A stretch of 33,478 bases of DNA from Caulobacter sp. (GTDB lineage Bacteria > Pseudomonadota > Alphaproteobacteria > Caulobacterales > Caulobacteraceae), in the NCBI GenBank assembly GCA_016125585.1, contig WGLL01000015.1, positions 111,668 to 145,145 of the forward strand, in the 5' to 3' direction. Positions 1 to 8,617 of the stretch are shown piece by piece (position 1 is the first letter of the stretch; every line of letters starts with the position of its first letter). The notes beneath the pieces are model-generated. The model was not told the DNA's origin. It was given only the letters and a program-made list of their open reading frames with translations, and did no database searches. Made by a program: the position numbers and the translations under genes.

Positions 1-2
1 AA

Positions 3-1730
3 CGGATTTTCGATCGCCTGTGCGCCACCTCCTCGCGGCTGACCGGGGCGCTGGTGGTGCATGCCGTGGAGGCGCCGGACGGCCCGCCCTATGACGGCCC
101 TGACGCCTTTCTCGCCGATCTCGAGACCATCCGGGACTCGCTGGTGTCCAGCGGCGCCGGGCGACTGGTGGGCGGGCGGCTGAAAAGCCTGATGGCGGTC
201 GCGCGGGCCTGCGGCTTCCATCTGCTGTCGGTCGATCTGCGCCAGAACGCCGATGTGCATGAACGGGTGATCGCCGAACTTCTGGACAGTGCAGGGGAGA
301 CGCCCGGCTATCTCGACCTTCCGGAAGACCAGCGTGTGGCCCTGCTGTTGCGGGAGCTTTCCACGCGACGGCCGCTGCGCTCGCCGTTTACCGCCTATGG
401 CGAGGAGACCGCCCGCGAGCTGTCGATCCTCGACGCCGCCGCCTCGGCGATCGCCGGCTACGGGCCGGGCGCCATCGGCGCCTATGTGATCTCCAAGGCC
501 GCCACCGTCTCCGACATTCTCGAGCCGCTGGTCATGCTCAAGCAGGCCGGCCTGGTCTGGGGTGGCGACCAGCCCCGCTCGTCGATCAGGGTCAGTCCGC
601 TGTTCGAGACCATCGCCGATCTGGAAGCGGGCCCCGCCGTCCTGCGCCAGTGGCTAGAGACCCGGGCGGCGCGCTCGCTGCTTGGCGACAAGCCCGTGCA
701 GGAGGTGATGGTCGGCTATTCCGACTCCAACAAGGACGGGGGCTATGTCGCCTCCCGCTGGGGCGTGGCGCGCGCCGCCTCGGCCTTCGCCGAGGAATGT
801 GACCGCCTGGGCGTCGGCCTGAGGATATTCCATGGTCGCGGCGGCTCGGTAGGCCGGGGCGGCGGTCCCGCGGCCGAAGCGGTGTTGGCGCAACCTCCCG
901 GCACAGTCCAGGGGCGGCTGCGGATGACCGAACAGGGCGAGATGATCTTCCGCCGCTTCGGCGACCAGCCGACCGCGCGGCGCAATCTCGAAGGCATGAC
1001 CGCCGCCGTCCTCACCGCGACGGCGAGGCCCCATCCATCGGGTCACGCCAAGGCGGCCGAGGCCATGGACGCCCTGGCCGCCGGGGCCTTCGCCCACTAT
1101 CGGGCCCTGGTCTATGAAACGCCCGGGTTCGAGGACTTCTTCTGGGACGCCACGCCGATCTCGGAAATCGTCCAGCTGAACATCGGCAGCCGGCCCGCAT
1201 CCCGCACCGCCAGCCGGCGGATCGAGGATCTGCGAGCCATCCCCTGGGTCTTCAGCTGGTCGCAGTCGCGGGTCATGCTGCCGGGCTGGTATGGCCTGGC
1301 GGGCGGCGCGGCCCGTTCGGGGCTGGAGGCGGCGCGGCTGGCCGACCTCGCGGGCGAGTTCGACATCGTCGAGACCCTGTTGTCGAACATGGAGCTGGCC
1401 CTGGCCCAGAGCGACATGACCCTGGCGGCGCGATATGCCGGGCTCTGTGAGGATCGCGCCTTGGCAGAGCCGATCTTCGACGCCATTCGCCGGGAACATG
1501 ATGACGCCGTGGCGCTGGCCATGGCCATCCGGGGCGGGACCCGGCTGCTGGACAACCGTCCCGATCTGGCCGAGTCGGTGGCCCTGGCCGCCCGATCGGT
1601 CAGGCCGCTGAACCATCTGCAGCTCGAACTCATGTCCCGCCGGCGCAAGGGTGATGAGACCGAGGAGACCCGGCTGGCGATCCAGCTGACGGTCACGGGC
1701 ATCGCCTCGGGCCTTCGCAACACCGGCTGA
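3..1730 (+). CDS. ppc: Phosphoenolpyruvate carboxylase, C-terminal part (5' end outside window)
   Basis: Carboxylates phosphoenolpyruvate with bicarbonate to oxaloacetate, the anaplerotic feed of the TCA cycle; cytoplasmic. The reading frame is already open at base 3, reading RIFDRLCATSSRLTGALVV, so the first GTG at position 54 is internal and not a start. Family signatures are clear: the GYSDSNKDGGY catalytic-lysine motif near 715-747, the glycine-rich loop FHGRGGSVGRGGGP near 829-870, MTEQGEMI shortly after, and the terminal NTG tripeptide that is conserved at the C-terminus of this family. About 575 residues are visible, against roughly 900 in a full enzyme, so about a third is missing on the left. 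The neighbouring pectate lyase is convergent, with about 25 bp between the stop codons and no obvious terminator. Confidence 0.97.
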   Translation, partial: RIFDRLCATSSRLTGALVVHAVEAPDGPPYDGPDAFLADLETIRDSLVSSGAGRLVGGRLKSLMAVARACGFHLLSVDLRQNADVHERVIAELLDSAGETPGYLDLPEDQRVALLLRELSTRRPLRSPFTAYGEETARELSILDAAASAIAGYGPGAIGAYVISKAATVSDILEPLVMLKQAGLVWGGDQPRSSIRVSPLFETIADLEAGPAVLRQWLETRAARSLLGDKPVQEVMVGYSDSNKDGGYVASRWGVARAASAFAEECDRLGVGLRIFHGRGGSVGRGGGPAAEAVLAQPPGTVQGRLRMTEQGEMIFRRFGDQPTARRNLEGMTAAVLTATARPHPSGHAKAAEAMDALAAGAFAHYRALVYETPGFEDFFWDATPISEIVQLNIGSRPASRTASRRIEDLRAIPWVFSWSQSRVMLPGWYGLAGGAARSGLEAARLADLAGEFDIVETLLSNMELALAQSDMTLAARYAGLCEDRALAEPIFDAIRREHDDAVALAMAIRGGTRLLDNRPDLAESVALAARSVRPLNHLQLELMSRRRKGDETEETRLAIQLTVTGIASGLRNTG

Positions 1731-1755
1731 TCCGCCCGTCGGTCGCCTCGCTGCC

Positions 1756-3102
1756 TCAAACCAGACTGTTGAGATAGTCCTCGAGGTTGGTGTAGCCGTC
1801 GCCGTCGGTATCCCGCGCGCCATCCGCCGGATCGGCGGGGTCGTGGCCGTGGTTCCGCTCCCAGTCGTCGGGCATGCCGTCGCAGTCCGTATCCAGGGGC
1901 GGCGGGCCGCTCTCCAGGGCGGGCCAGCCGCCGACCTCGGCCTGGCTGTCGATCCGCCGGCCGGTTCCGTCCCTGACGCCGGCGACAATCTGCAGGTCGA
2001 TGGCGTCCCGCGTTCTGGAGGCCCCGGCGCGGGCAAGAACAGCCTCCCGGGCCCGGGAGGGATCCGTCGTCCGAACGCCCGAGGCGGCGAGGGGGGCAGT
2101 GGCGCGATAGCCCTCCGGCGGTGTGCAGCCGACCAGACTCCAGGGATCGTCCGGAACCAGGCCCGCCATGGCGTTGTCGGCGAAATAGGCCCGCGACAGG
2201 CTGTTCTGCTCGCAAAAGGCCAGCCGGCCCTTGCTGTCGGGGCCCGGAAGATAGGCGTTGCCAATGAAGTCATAGGCGGCGAGGGCGGCGGTGTCGGCAT
2301 TGTAGCCCGACGCCTCTCCGCCCCAGTTGTAGAAGACGTTGTTGCGAAACTCGATGAAGGGTCCGGTCCGGTCCTGGCCGGGCCCGTTGTAGTTTCCGGG
2401 TCTCGGCATCCGGGCCAGATGGTTGGCCCAGAGATTGTGGTGGAAGCTGAACCGCGCGCCATGGCCGCCCCGGATGAGGCTGCCGTAGCCATGGCGGCCC
2501 TTGGCGTGGAGGGAGCGATTGAGCGAGTCGCCGATCAGGCTCCACTGGACCGTGACATCGTAGACGCCGGCCTCTGGCGGACTGTATCGGCTGCCCACAG
2601 AGAGGGTCTCGTCGACCGACCAGCTGGCCGAAACATGGTCGATGATGATCCGGGAGCCGCGCGAGACGGTGACGGCGTCATCCTGCACACCCGATTCGTC
2701 GCCCAGCCGCGATCGCAGGTAGCGCACCACCACATCGTCGGCCTCAATGATCACAGGTTGGTCGGCGATCGTGATTCCATCCCCGGGCGCAGTCTGACCG
2801 GCGATGGTGATCCGGGGATGGGTGATCTTCAGCGGTGACTTCAGGCGGATGGTTCCGGACAGGCCGAACACCACGGTCCGGGGTCCCTTGGCGTTGACGG
2901 CGGCGCGCAGGCTGCCGGGCCCAGAATCATCGAGATTGGTTACATAGAAGACCGCGCCGCCGCGTCCGCCCAGCGCAAATCGGCCGTGGCCTTCCGCACC
3001 GGGGAAGGCGGGCTGACCCTGATTTTCCGCCGCGAAGGCCGGACCGAGGAGGGCGGTCACCGCCCCGATCAGAGTGGCGGCGCTGCCTGTGAAGAGGCGC
3101 AA
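1756..3102 (-). CDS. Secreted pectate lyase (polysaccharide lyase family 1-like)
   Basis: Predicted to cleave pectate/polygalacturonate by beta-elimination outside the cytoplasm, releasing unsaturated oligogalacturonides. The 448-residue product has a signal peptide (about residues 1-24, ending AFA). It then shows the family's opening signature FPGAEGHGRFALGGRGG (33-49) with VTNLDDSGPGSLRAAV (54-69), and right-handed beta-helix segments including VVRYLRSRLGD and IIIDHVSASWSVDE (152-165), which carry candidate calcium-binding aspartates. The C-terminus holds two Asp-rich calcium-binding repeats (DTDCDGMPDDWE and DTDGDGYTNLED) of the thrombospondin type-3/dockerin sort. The start is TTG at 3102-3100, chosen because AGGAG lies 8 bases upstream; no better in-frame start follows. 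It is divergent from the TonB receptor and shares its operators. Exact substrate (pectate versus pectin) is not certain. Confidence 0.88.
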   Translation of the reverse strand: MRLFTGSAATLIGAVTALLGPAFAAENQGQPAFPGAEGHGRFALGGRGGAVFYVTNLDDSGPGSLRAAVNAKGPRTVVFGLSGTIRLKSPLKITHPRITIAGQTAPGDGITIADQPVIIEADDVVVRYLRSRLGDESGVQDDAVTVSRGSRIIIDHVSASWSVDETLSVGSRYSPPEAGVYDVTVQWSLIGDSLNRSLHAKGRHGYGSLIRGGHGARFSFHHNLWANHLARMPRPGNYNGPGQDRTGPFIEFRNNVFYNWGGEASGYNADTAALAAYDFIGNAYLPGPDSKGRLAFCEQNSLSRAYFADNAMAGLVPDDPWSLVGCTPPEGYRATAPLAASGVRTTDPSRAREAVLARAGASRTRDAIDLQIVAGVRDGTGRRIDSQAEVGGWPALESGPPPLDTDCDGMPDDWERNHGHDPADPADGARDTDGDGYTNLEDYLNSLV

Positions 3103-3173
3103 TTGGCAATCTCCTGATGCGGGTCGGTTTACCGGGGCTTGTCAAAACCGGACAATCTGAGCTATCCCTGTCG

Positions 3174-3223
3174 ATGATACCGGTGTCAAACAGAGTCTAT
3201 CTCTATATGACACCGGTGTCATA
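3174..3223. promoter_or_regulatory. Two palindromic operators between pectate lyase and TonB receptor
   Basis: The downstream site at 3206-3223 is a perfect 18-bp palindrome, TATGACACCGGTGTCATA. A second copy at 3174-3189, ATGATACCGGTGTCAA, matches 14 of 16 positions. The centres are 33 bp apart, about three helical turns, so two dimers would bind the same DNA face. The upstream site overlaps a perfect minus-strand -35 hexamer (TTGACA, 3189-3184) aimed at the pectate lyase; its -10 partner is weak. The central CG dyad is typical of LacI-family operators, but the regulator is not in the window. Repression relieved by a uronate-pathway intermediate is inference. Confidence 0.75.
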
Positions 3224-3325
3224 CCTTCGAGCCGTTTCAATGCGCGGGCGGATCGGAGACAAGCGACACTGACGACAATCGACGGCGCAAGACCGTCGGA
3301 CGCGCCGAAGGGGAGGGACTACACA

Positions 3326-6148
3326 GTGACCAAGACGGATCGTTCGCGCGCCTTCGCGCTTCGCTTCGGCGCCTCGTTGGCCGCCATGACCATGGCGCTC
3401 GGCGCCGCGGGAATGGCCTCGGCCCAGGAAACCAGGGACGGGGAGGTCGACGCGGTCGTCGTCACCGGATTCCGTGGCAGCCTGGCCAGCGCCCTGGCCG
3501 TCAAGAAGCAGGAAACCGCCGTCGTTGACGCCATCCAGGCCGAAGACATCGCCGCCTTCCCCGATCTGAACCTGGCTGAAGCCATTCAACGCATCCCCGG
3601 GGTCTCTATCGACCGCGACGCCGGCGAGGGGCGTTCAATCACGGTTCGCGGTCTGGGCTCCGACTTCACCCGCATCCGGATCAACGGCGTGCAGGCCCTG
3701 GCGACCACCGGCGGCACCGACAGTTCCGGCGGCGCCAACCGCGGCCGCCAGTTCGATTTCAACATCTTCGCTTCGGAACTGTTCAACAGCATCAAGGTTC
3801 GCAAGACCCAGGCGGCCGAGGTTGAAGAAGGCTCACTTGGCGCGACGGTCGATCTGCGCACCTCCCGCCCGTTCGACTACAAGGGCCGGGTCTTCACCGT
3901 CGCCGGACAATACGGCTACAGCGATCTGTCCAAGGAATGGGATCCGCGCGGGGCATTGCTGTTCAGCGACCAGACCGCGGACGGAACCTGGGGGGCGCTA
4001 TTCTCCATCGCCTACAGCCGTCGCAACCTGTTCGAGGAGGGGTTCAGCTCCGTGCGCTGGGCCGACGCGGCCAGCAGCAGCGGCTTCCAGTCCTGCGCCG
4101 CCGGCGCGACGGATCTGTGCACCAGCCCGCAGCGCAATTCAATCTACCACCCCCGGCTCCCGCGCTATGGTCGCCTGACCCACTCCCAGGAGCGGCTGGG
4201 CGCCACGGCGTCGTTCCAGTTCCGGCCGAGCGACCGTACGACGATGTCGCTGGACATCCTCTATGCCGATCTGCAGTCGACCCGGCAGGAAGACTTCCTC
4301 GAATCCCTGTCCTTCAGCCGGTCCGGCTCCCAGGGCAAGGGCGCGACCGACGTTCTGGCCGCCGAGGTCAACAGCAAGGGCAACATCGTCTACGGCCTGT
4401 TCAACGACGTGGACGTTCGCTCGGAGTCCCGCTTCGACGACCTGGAGACCAAATTCAATCAGTGGACCTTTGACGTCCAGCACGAGTTCAACGACCAGTG
4501 GCGCGGCAGCTTCGTTGTGGGTCGGGCGGAGTCCCGGTTCCGCAACCCGATCCAGACCACCGTCACGCTGGATCGTCTGGATATCGACGGCTACTCCTGG
4601 GATTTCCGGGGCAACGACCGTCAGCCGAAGATCGACTACGGCTTTGATGTCGCCAATCCCGCCAACTGGCAGTGGATCAACTCGCCGCCAGCCGGAGCGA
4701 CCGGCTCGGAAATCCGCATCCGACCGCAAGGCGTCGACAACGTCTACACCACGGGTCGCTTCGATCTGGTCTTTGACGTCAACGACGTCTGGACCTTCAA
4801 GGGCGGGGTCAACTGGGCCAAGTACAACTTCGACTCTTACGAGAAGCGGCGGGCGAGCGAGACCTCGGTGCCAGCCCTGCCTCCTGGCGTCACCGTGGCC
4901 GACATTTCCAAGCTGCTGACCGGTTTCAGCAGCGGCGGCCTCAACCGCAGCTGGGTCATTCCCAATCTGAATGCCATCGCCAACCTCTTCGACATCTACT
5001 GCAACTGCAACACCGGCGTCACGGGCGGCGATTTCACCCTCCAGGCCGAGACCAACGGCAGCGCCCGCGGCAACAACCGGGGCGCCGAGGAACTGGCCCA
5101 GAGCGCCTATCTGCAGGCGCAGTTCCGCACCGAGCTTCTCGGCCTGCCGTTCCGTGGCGACTTCGGAATCCGTTATGTCGAGACCGATGTAGAGTCCTAC
5201 GGCTACCTCGCTACGGGCGGCGGCAGCCTCGTCAGGGTCAAGAACGACTACACCAACGTCCTGCCGTCGCTGAACCTGGCGCTGGATATCAAGGACGACC
5301 TGATCCTGCGCTTCGGCGCCGCCAAGGTCATGGCCCGGCCGCAACTGCCGAGCCTGTCTCCAGGCGGCACGGTCAACACCGCGGCGTTGACCATCACCAC
5401 CGGCAATCCGCTGCTCGATCCCTTTGAAGCGACGACCTACGACCTCAGCCTCGAGTGGTACTTCGCCAAGGACTCCCTGCTGTCGGTGGCGCTGTTCTAC
5501 AAGGATATCGACAGCTACATCCAGACCGTCCGCGAGAGCCGCGATTTCGGCTCAACCGGCCTGCCGCTCAGCCTGCTGCCGCCGGGTCAGGACGCCAATA
5601 CCGTCTACGCCATCACCAGCCCGGTGAACACGCAGGGCGGCCCCCTGAAGGGCTTCGAGGTCAGCTATCAGCAGCCCTTCACCTTCCTGCCGGCGCCGTT
5701 CGACAAGTTCGGCATGGTGCTGAACTACACCTACGTCCAGTCCGAGATCGAATATGTCACCTCGGCGACGTCAGGGGTGACGGTCACCGACGATCTGGTG
5801 AACCTCTCGCCGCGCGCCTACAACGCCACCCTCTACTATGAGGACGACAGGTTCAGCGCCCGGGTCTCGGCCGCCTATCGCGACGACTACCTGCAGACGG
5901 TTCCGGGCCGCAACAGCAGCACCGCCGCCGGCGCCACCAACGTCAACGATGTCGAGGGCAAGCGGGCGACGTTCAACGTCGACATGTCCGCCTCATACAA
6001 GGTCAACGACTCCCTGAAGCTGACCCTGGAGGGGCTGAACCTGACCGACGAATACAACGATCAGTTCATCTCCAACTCCGCGGACCGATCCTCTGTCTAC
6101 CACCGCACCGGCCGCCAGTTCTACTTCGGCTTCCGGTACAACTTCTAA
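3326..6148 (+). CDS. TonB-dependent outer-membrane receptor, probable pectic oligosaccharide importer
   Basis: Outer-membrane beta-barrel receptor, 940 aa, of the TonB-Xanthomonas-Caulobacter carbohydrate-transport type. It has a signal peptide (about 1-33, ending ASA), then a VVVTGFRGSLASALAVKK segment typical of the group's N-terminus. The plug domain contains DLNLAEAIQRIPGVSIDRD and RSITVRGLGSDFTRIRINGV (about residues 80-135), and the barrel ends in the aromatic-terminated strand FYFGFRYNF. The start is GTG at 3326, preceded by the Shine-Dalgarno-like GGGGAGGGA at 3310-3318. A strong terminator follows the stop codon. Divergence from a secreted pectate lyase across shared operators, with KDPG aldolase and KDG kinase downstream, suggests uptake of oligogalacturonides. 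The ligand is inferred from context, not read from the protein. Confidence 0.93.
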   Translation: MTKTDRSRAFALRFGASLAAMTMALGAAGMASAQETRDGEVDAVVVTGFRGSLASALAVKKQETAVVDAIQAEDIAAFPDLNLAEAIQRIPGVSIDRDAGEGRSITVRGLGSDFTRIRINGVQALATTGGTDSSGGANRGRQFDFNIFASELFNSIKVRKTQAAEVEEGSLGATVDLRTSRPFDYKGRVFTVAGQYGYSDLSKEWDPRGALLFSDQTADGTWGALFSIAYSRRNLFEEGFSSVRWADAASSSGFQSCAAGATDLCTSPQRNSIYHPRLPRYGRLTHSQERLGATASFQFRPSDRTTMSLDILYADLQSTRQEDFLESLSFSRSGSQGKGATDVLAAEVNSKGNIVYGLFNDVDVRSESRFDDLETKFNQWTFDVQHEFNDQWRGSFVVGRAESRFRNPIQTTVTLDRLDIDGYSWDFRGNDRQPKIDYGFDVANPANWQWINSPPAGATGSEIRIRPQGVDNVYTTGRFDLVFDVNDVWTFKGGVNWAKYNFDSYEKRRASETSVPALPPGVTVADISKLLTGFSSGGLNRSWVIPNLNAIANLFDIYCNCNTGVTGGDFTLQAETNGSARGNNRGAEELAQSAYLQAQFRTELLGLPFRGDFGIRYVETDVESYGYLATGGGSLVRVKNDYTNVLPSLNLALDIKDDLILRFGAAKVMARPQLPSLSPGGTVNTAALTITTGNPLLDPFEATTYDLSLEWYFAKDSLLSVALFYKDIDSYIQTVRESRDFGSTGLPLSLLPPGQDANTVYAITSPVNTQGGPLKGFEVSYQQPFTFLPAPFDKFGMVLNYTYVQSEIEYVTSATSGVTVTDDLVNLSPRAYNATLYYEDDRFSARVSAAYRDDYLQTVPGRNSSTAAGATNVNDVEGKRATFNVDMSASYKVNDSLKLTLEGLNLTDEYNDQFISNSADRSSVYHRTGRQFYFGFRYNF

Positions 6149-6168
6149 GCCATCCCTCTTGCGTGAAC

Positions 6169-6200
6169 TGGGCGCCGGAACCCCCGGCGCCCACTTTTTT
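6169..6200 (+). terminator. Rho-independent terminator after TonB receptor
   Basis: A perfect 10-bp stem (TGGGCGCCGG at 6169-6178, CCGGCGCCCA at 6184-6193) with a 5-nt loop is followed by CTTTTTT. It lies 20 bp after the receptor stop and 39 bp before the aldolase start, so aldolase and kinase are either expressed by read-through at a lower level or from a promoter hidden in this short gap. Confidence 0.9.
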
Positions 6201-6238
6201 CAGCTAGGTTGGGCGCCCAGTCTTCAAAGGAGCGCGCG

Positions 6239-6913
6239 ATGACGCACGACCGAATGTCCGTTCTGACGGCGATGATGGCCCAGGGTGTTATCCCGGTCTT
6301 CTACCATCCCGATCCGCAGGTCTGCATCGAGGTGATCCAGGCTTGCGCCAACGGCGGCGCGCCCTGCATCGAATTCACCAATCGCGGCGACTTCGCCGCT
6401 CACGTCTTTCTCGACATCGCACGCCATTTCGCCAGCGCCGATCCACGCGTGGTCATGGGCGTCGGCTCCATCGTCGATGCGCCGACAGCGGGGCTCTACA
6501 TCGCCAATGGCGCGAAATTTGTCGTCGGTCCGGTGCTCAACGCCGAGGTCGCCCGGGTCTGCAATCGTCGCATGATCCCCTACAGCCCCGGCTGCGGCAG
6601 CGCCTCGGAAATCTCCGACGCCCAGGAACTGGGCTGCGAGATCGTCAAGGTCTTCCCGGGCAGCCAGGTCGGAGGACCGGACTTCGTCAAAGCGGTGCTG
6701 GGCCCCATGCCCTGGACCCGGATCATGCCGACGGGCGGGGTCGATCCCGACGAGGCCAGTCTCAAGGCCTGGTTCGGCGCCGGCATCGTCGCCGCCGGGA
6801 TGGGCTCCAAGCTGATCACCCAGGCCATGCTCGACGCCCGCGACTGGGCGGGGATCGAGGCGAAGGTCCGGGACACGGTGCAACTGATCCAGGACATACG
6901 GAAGACAACGTGA
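6239..6913 (+). CDS. eda: 2-keto-3-deoxy-6-phosphogluconate (KDPG) aldolase
   Basis: Cleaves KDPG to pyruvate and glyceraldehyde-3-phosphate, the last step of the Entner-Doudoroff and uronate routes; cytoplasmic class I aldolase. The product is 224 aa, a normal family length. It shows the Schiff-base lysine in IVKVFPGSQ (K137), the catalytic glutamate region CIEFTNRG (E45), PYSPGCGSASE, and the phosphate-binding MPTGGVDP (163-170). The start is ATG 6239 because AAAGGAG (6226-6232) lies 6 bases upstream; an upstream in-frame TTG at 6209 would place the start inside the leader. The stop overlaps the start of the kinase gene (GTGA), implying translational coupling. The protein is somewhat divergent from enterobacterial Eda, so side activity on related keto-acids is possible. 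Confidence 0.9.
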   Translation: MTHDRMSVLTAMMAQGVIPVFYHPDPQVCIEVIQACANGGAPCIEFTNRGDFAAHVFLDIARHFASADPRVVMGVGSIVDAPTAGLYIANGAKFVVGPVLNAEVARVCNRRMIPYSPGCGSASEISDAQELGCEIVKVFPGSQVGGPDFVKAVLGPMPWTRIMPTGGVDPDEASLKAWFGAGIVAAGMGSKLITQAMLDARDWAGIEAKVRDTVQLIQDIRKTT

Positions 6914-8016
6914 GCCAACCGATCCTCGACCTCCGCCCTGAAGCCGACTGCCGCTGGGACCTGGTGTCCTTCGGCGAGGTGATGCTGCGATTCGATCCCG
7001 GCTTTGGGCGCGTGCGCAACGCCCGGCAGTTCAACGTCTGGGAGGGCGGCGGCGAGTACAATGTGGCCCGCGCCATGCGCAAATGCTGGGGCAAGCGGGC
7101 GACGGCCGTCACCGCGCTGCCGGTGAACGACCTGGGTTGGCTGGTCGAGGATCTGATGATGCAGGGCGGGGTCGACACGACCCACGTCATCTGGCGCGAG
7201 TTCGACGGCATCGGTCGAAACACCCGCGTTGGCCTGAACTTCACCGAAAAGGGGTTTGGCGTGCGCGCGGCGCTCGGCTGCAGCGACCGGGCCAATTCCG
7301 CCGCCAGCCAGATCGCACCCGGCGAGGTAGACTGGGAGCGGCTGTTCGGTGAGGAGGGGGTGCGCTGGTTCCATACCGGCGGCATCTTCGCCGCCCTGGC
7401 CCCGAACACCGCCCAGGCGGTGATCGAAGCGGTGAAGGCGGCGCGCAAATACGGCACGGTCGTCTCCTACGATCTCAACTACCGCGCCAGCCTGTGGAAG
7501 AGTCAGGGCGGCAAGGCCGGGGCCCAGGCGATCAATCGTGAGATCGCCCAGTATGTCGATGTGATGATCGGCAACGAGGAGGATTTCACCGCCTGCCTCG
7601 GTTTCGAGGTCGAGGGCCTCGACGAGCACATCAGCGCCATCGACCCGGCCAACTTCAAGACCATGATCGCCACAGCGGTGCGTGAGTTTCCCAACTTCAA
7701 GGTCGCCGCCACGACCCTGCGCAACGCCAGGACCGCCAGCCTCAACGACTGGTCGGCCATTCTCTGGGCCGGCGGCGAGTTCTATGCCTCGGCAATGCGG
7801 GAGAACCTGGAGATCTATGACCGGGTCGGCGGCGGCGACGGCTTCGCCTCGGGGCTGGCCTATGGATTTCTCGAGGGCAAGGGTCCGCAGGCGGCCGTCG
7901 ACTATGGCGCGGCCCACGGGGCCCTGGCCATGACGACGCCCGGCGACACCTCCATGGTCCGCGCCGCCGAGGTGGAGGCGGTCATGCACGGCAAGGGCGC
8001 CAGGGTTATCCGCTAG
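6910..8016 (+). CDS. kdgK: 2-keto-3-deoxygluconate kinase (PfkB/ribokinase family)
   Basis: Predicted to phosphorylate 2-keto-3-deoxygluconate with ATP to KDPG, the substrate of the aldolase just upstream; cytoplasmic. The start is GTG 6910, in a 4-bp overlap with the aldolase stop, and the product is 368 aa. PfkB-family features: N-terminal FGEVMLRFDP, a GGGEYNVARAM substrate-side loop, SYDLNYRASLW, IGNEEDF, and the anion-hole/catalytic-base motif DRVGGGDGF with D310. At 368 aa it is slightly longer than most KDG kinases (about 310-340). The reading frame stays open well upstream of 6910, but that extension is a shadow of the aldolase gene. The sugar specificity is inferred from the family and from the coupled aldolase; another PfkB substrate is not excluded. 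Confidence 0.85.
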   Translation: MSQPILDLRPEADCRWDLVSFGEVMLRFDPGFGRVRNARQFNVWEGGGEYNVARAMRKCWGKRATAVTALPVNDLGWLVEDLMMQGGVDTTHVIWREFDGIGRNTRVGLNFTEKGFGVRAALGCSDRANSAASQIAPGEVDWERLFGEEGVRWFHTGGIFAALAPNTAQAVIEAVKAARKYGTVVSYDLNYRASLWKSQGGKAGAQAINREIAQYVDVMIGNEEDFTACLGFEVEGLDEHISAIDPANFKTMIATAVREFPNFKVAATTLRNARTASLNDWSAILWAGGEFYASAMRENLEIYDRVGGGDGFASGLAYGFLEGKGPQAAVDYGAAHGALAMTTPGDTSMVRAAEVEAVMHGKGARVIR

Positions 8017-8028
8017 GCGGGCGTGAAA

Positions 8029-8059
8029 AAGCCGCCCCGGGAACGCCACGGGGCGGCTT
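8029..8059 (-). terminator. Terminator for the RcnB-like gene, possibly bidirectional
   Basis: A perfect 10-bp inverted repeat (AAGCCGCCCC at 8029-8038, GGGGCGGCTT at 8050-8059) lies between the convergent kinase and RcnB-like genes. Read on the minus strand it is followed by a run of T (GGCTTTTTC), a good rho-independent signal. On the plus strand only a weak tail follows, so it would act less well for the kinase. Confidence 0.82.
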
Positions 8060-8076
8060 CATCGGTGCCGCCAGGA

Positions 8077-8523
8077 CTAGTGGCGGATGACCTCGTAGAT
8101 CAGGCCGGTGGCGATGGCCGCCAGCAGGAAGTCATCGCCCGAACGGTACCAATAGTAGCCGCGGGGCGGGGGACGCAGGCGATAGCGGCCGTAGTCGTAG
8201 ACCCGATAGCTGTTGCTCCGGTAGTAGCGCGGCAGGTAGGCTCCGCGGCGCCAGGCATTGTAGCCGGGGCGGTAGTAGGGGTCGTTGTAGTAGGCCCTGG
8301 GCGGCGCGCCGTAGTGCCAGCGATTGCGATAGTAGTAGCCGTTGTGGCGGTGGCTGTCCCAGCGCTCACGGCGATGGTCGCGGCGGTGGTCTCGCCTGTG
8401 ATCGCGACGGTCATCCCGGCGATCATACCGGTCACGATGCTGCGCGGCGGCTTCGGTGGCGGTGGCCATGATCGGACCGGAAACGCAGGCCACGGCGATC
8501 AGGCTGACAAAAAGACGTTTCAT
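8077..8523 (-). CDS. RcnB-family exported protein
   Basis: Small periplasmic protein of 148 aa with a signal peptide (about 1-27, ending AAA). A very basic, histidine/arginine-rich stretch of DHRR repeats (about 36-54) is followed by a tyrosine-rich middle and the typical RcnB-type C-terminal block RLRPPPRGYYWYRSGDDFLL with a terminal hydrophobic ATGLIYEVI. The family is named for an E. coli periplasmic protein involved in nickel/cobalt homeostasis; most alphaproteobacterial members are uncharacterised, so a metal role here is only suggested. The start is the ATG at 8523 because GAGGAGG sits about 8 bases upstream. It has its own terminator and a tandem operator upstream, so it is probably monocistronic. 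Confidence 0.82.
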   Translation of the reverse strand: MKRLFVSLIAVACVSGPIMATATEAAAQHRDRYDRRDDRRDHRRDHRRDHRRERWDSHRHNGYYYRNRWHYGAPPRAYYNDPYYRPGYNAWRRGAYLPRYYRSNSYRVYDYGRYRLRPPPRGYYWYRSGDDFLLAAIATGLIYEVIRH

Positions 8524-8617
8524 GTCGACGTCCTCCTCAACTTCGACTGCGCGATCAGAGTCCCACGTCCAACCGCTGGGTTTGCCCTCGACAGGCCGAC
8601 AGGGTGAATCAATCGGT

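Noticed and set aside
654..2492. 612-codon minus-strand frame across ppc and the pectate lyase
   Set aside because: It overlaps two genes with unmistakable motifs and its translation is low-complexity; an antisense shadow.
6343..6909. Upstream extension of the KDG kinase frame
   Set aside because: It lies wholly inside the aldolase gene and reads as Arg-rich shadow; the kinase starts at the overlapping GTG 6910.
8390..8420. Tandem repeat or CRISPR-like array in the RcnB-like gene
   Set aside because: The short repeats simply encode the DHRR peptide repeats; there are no spacers.
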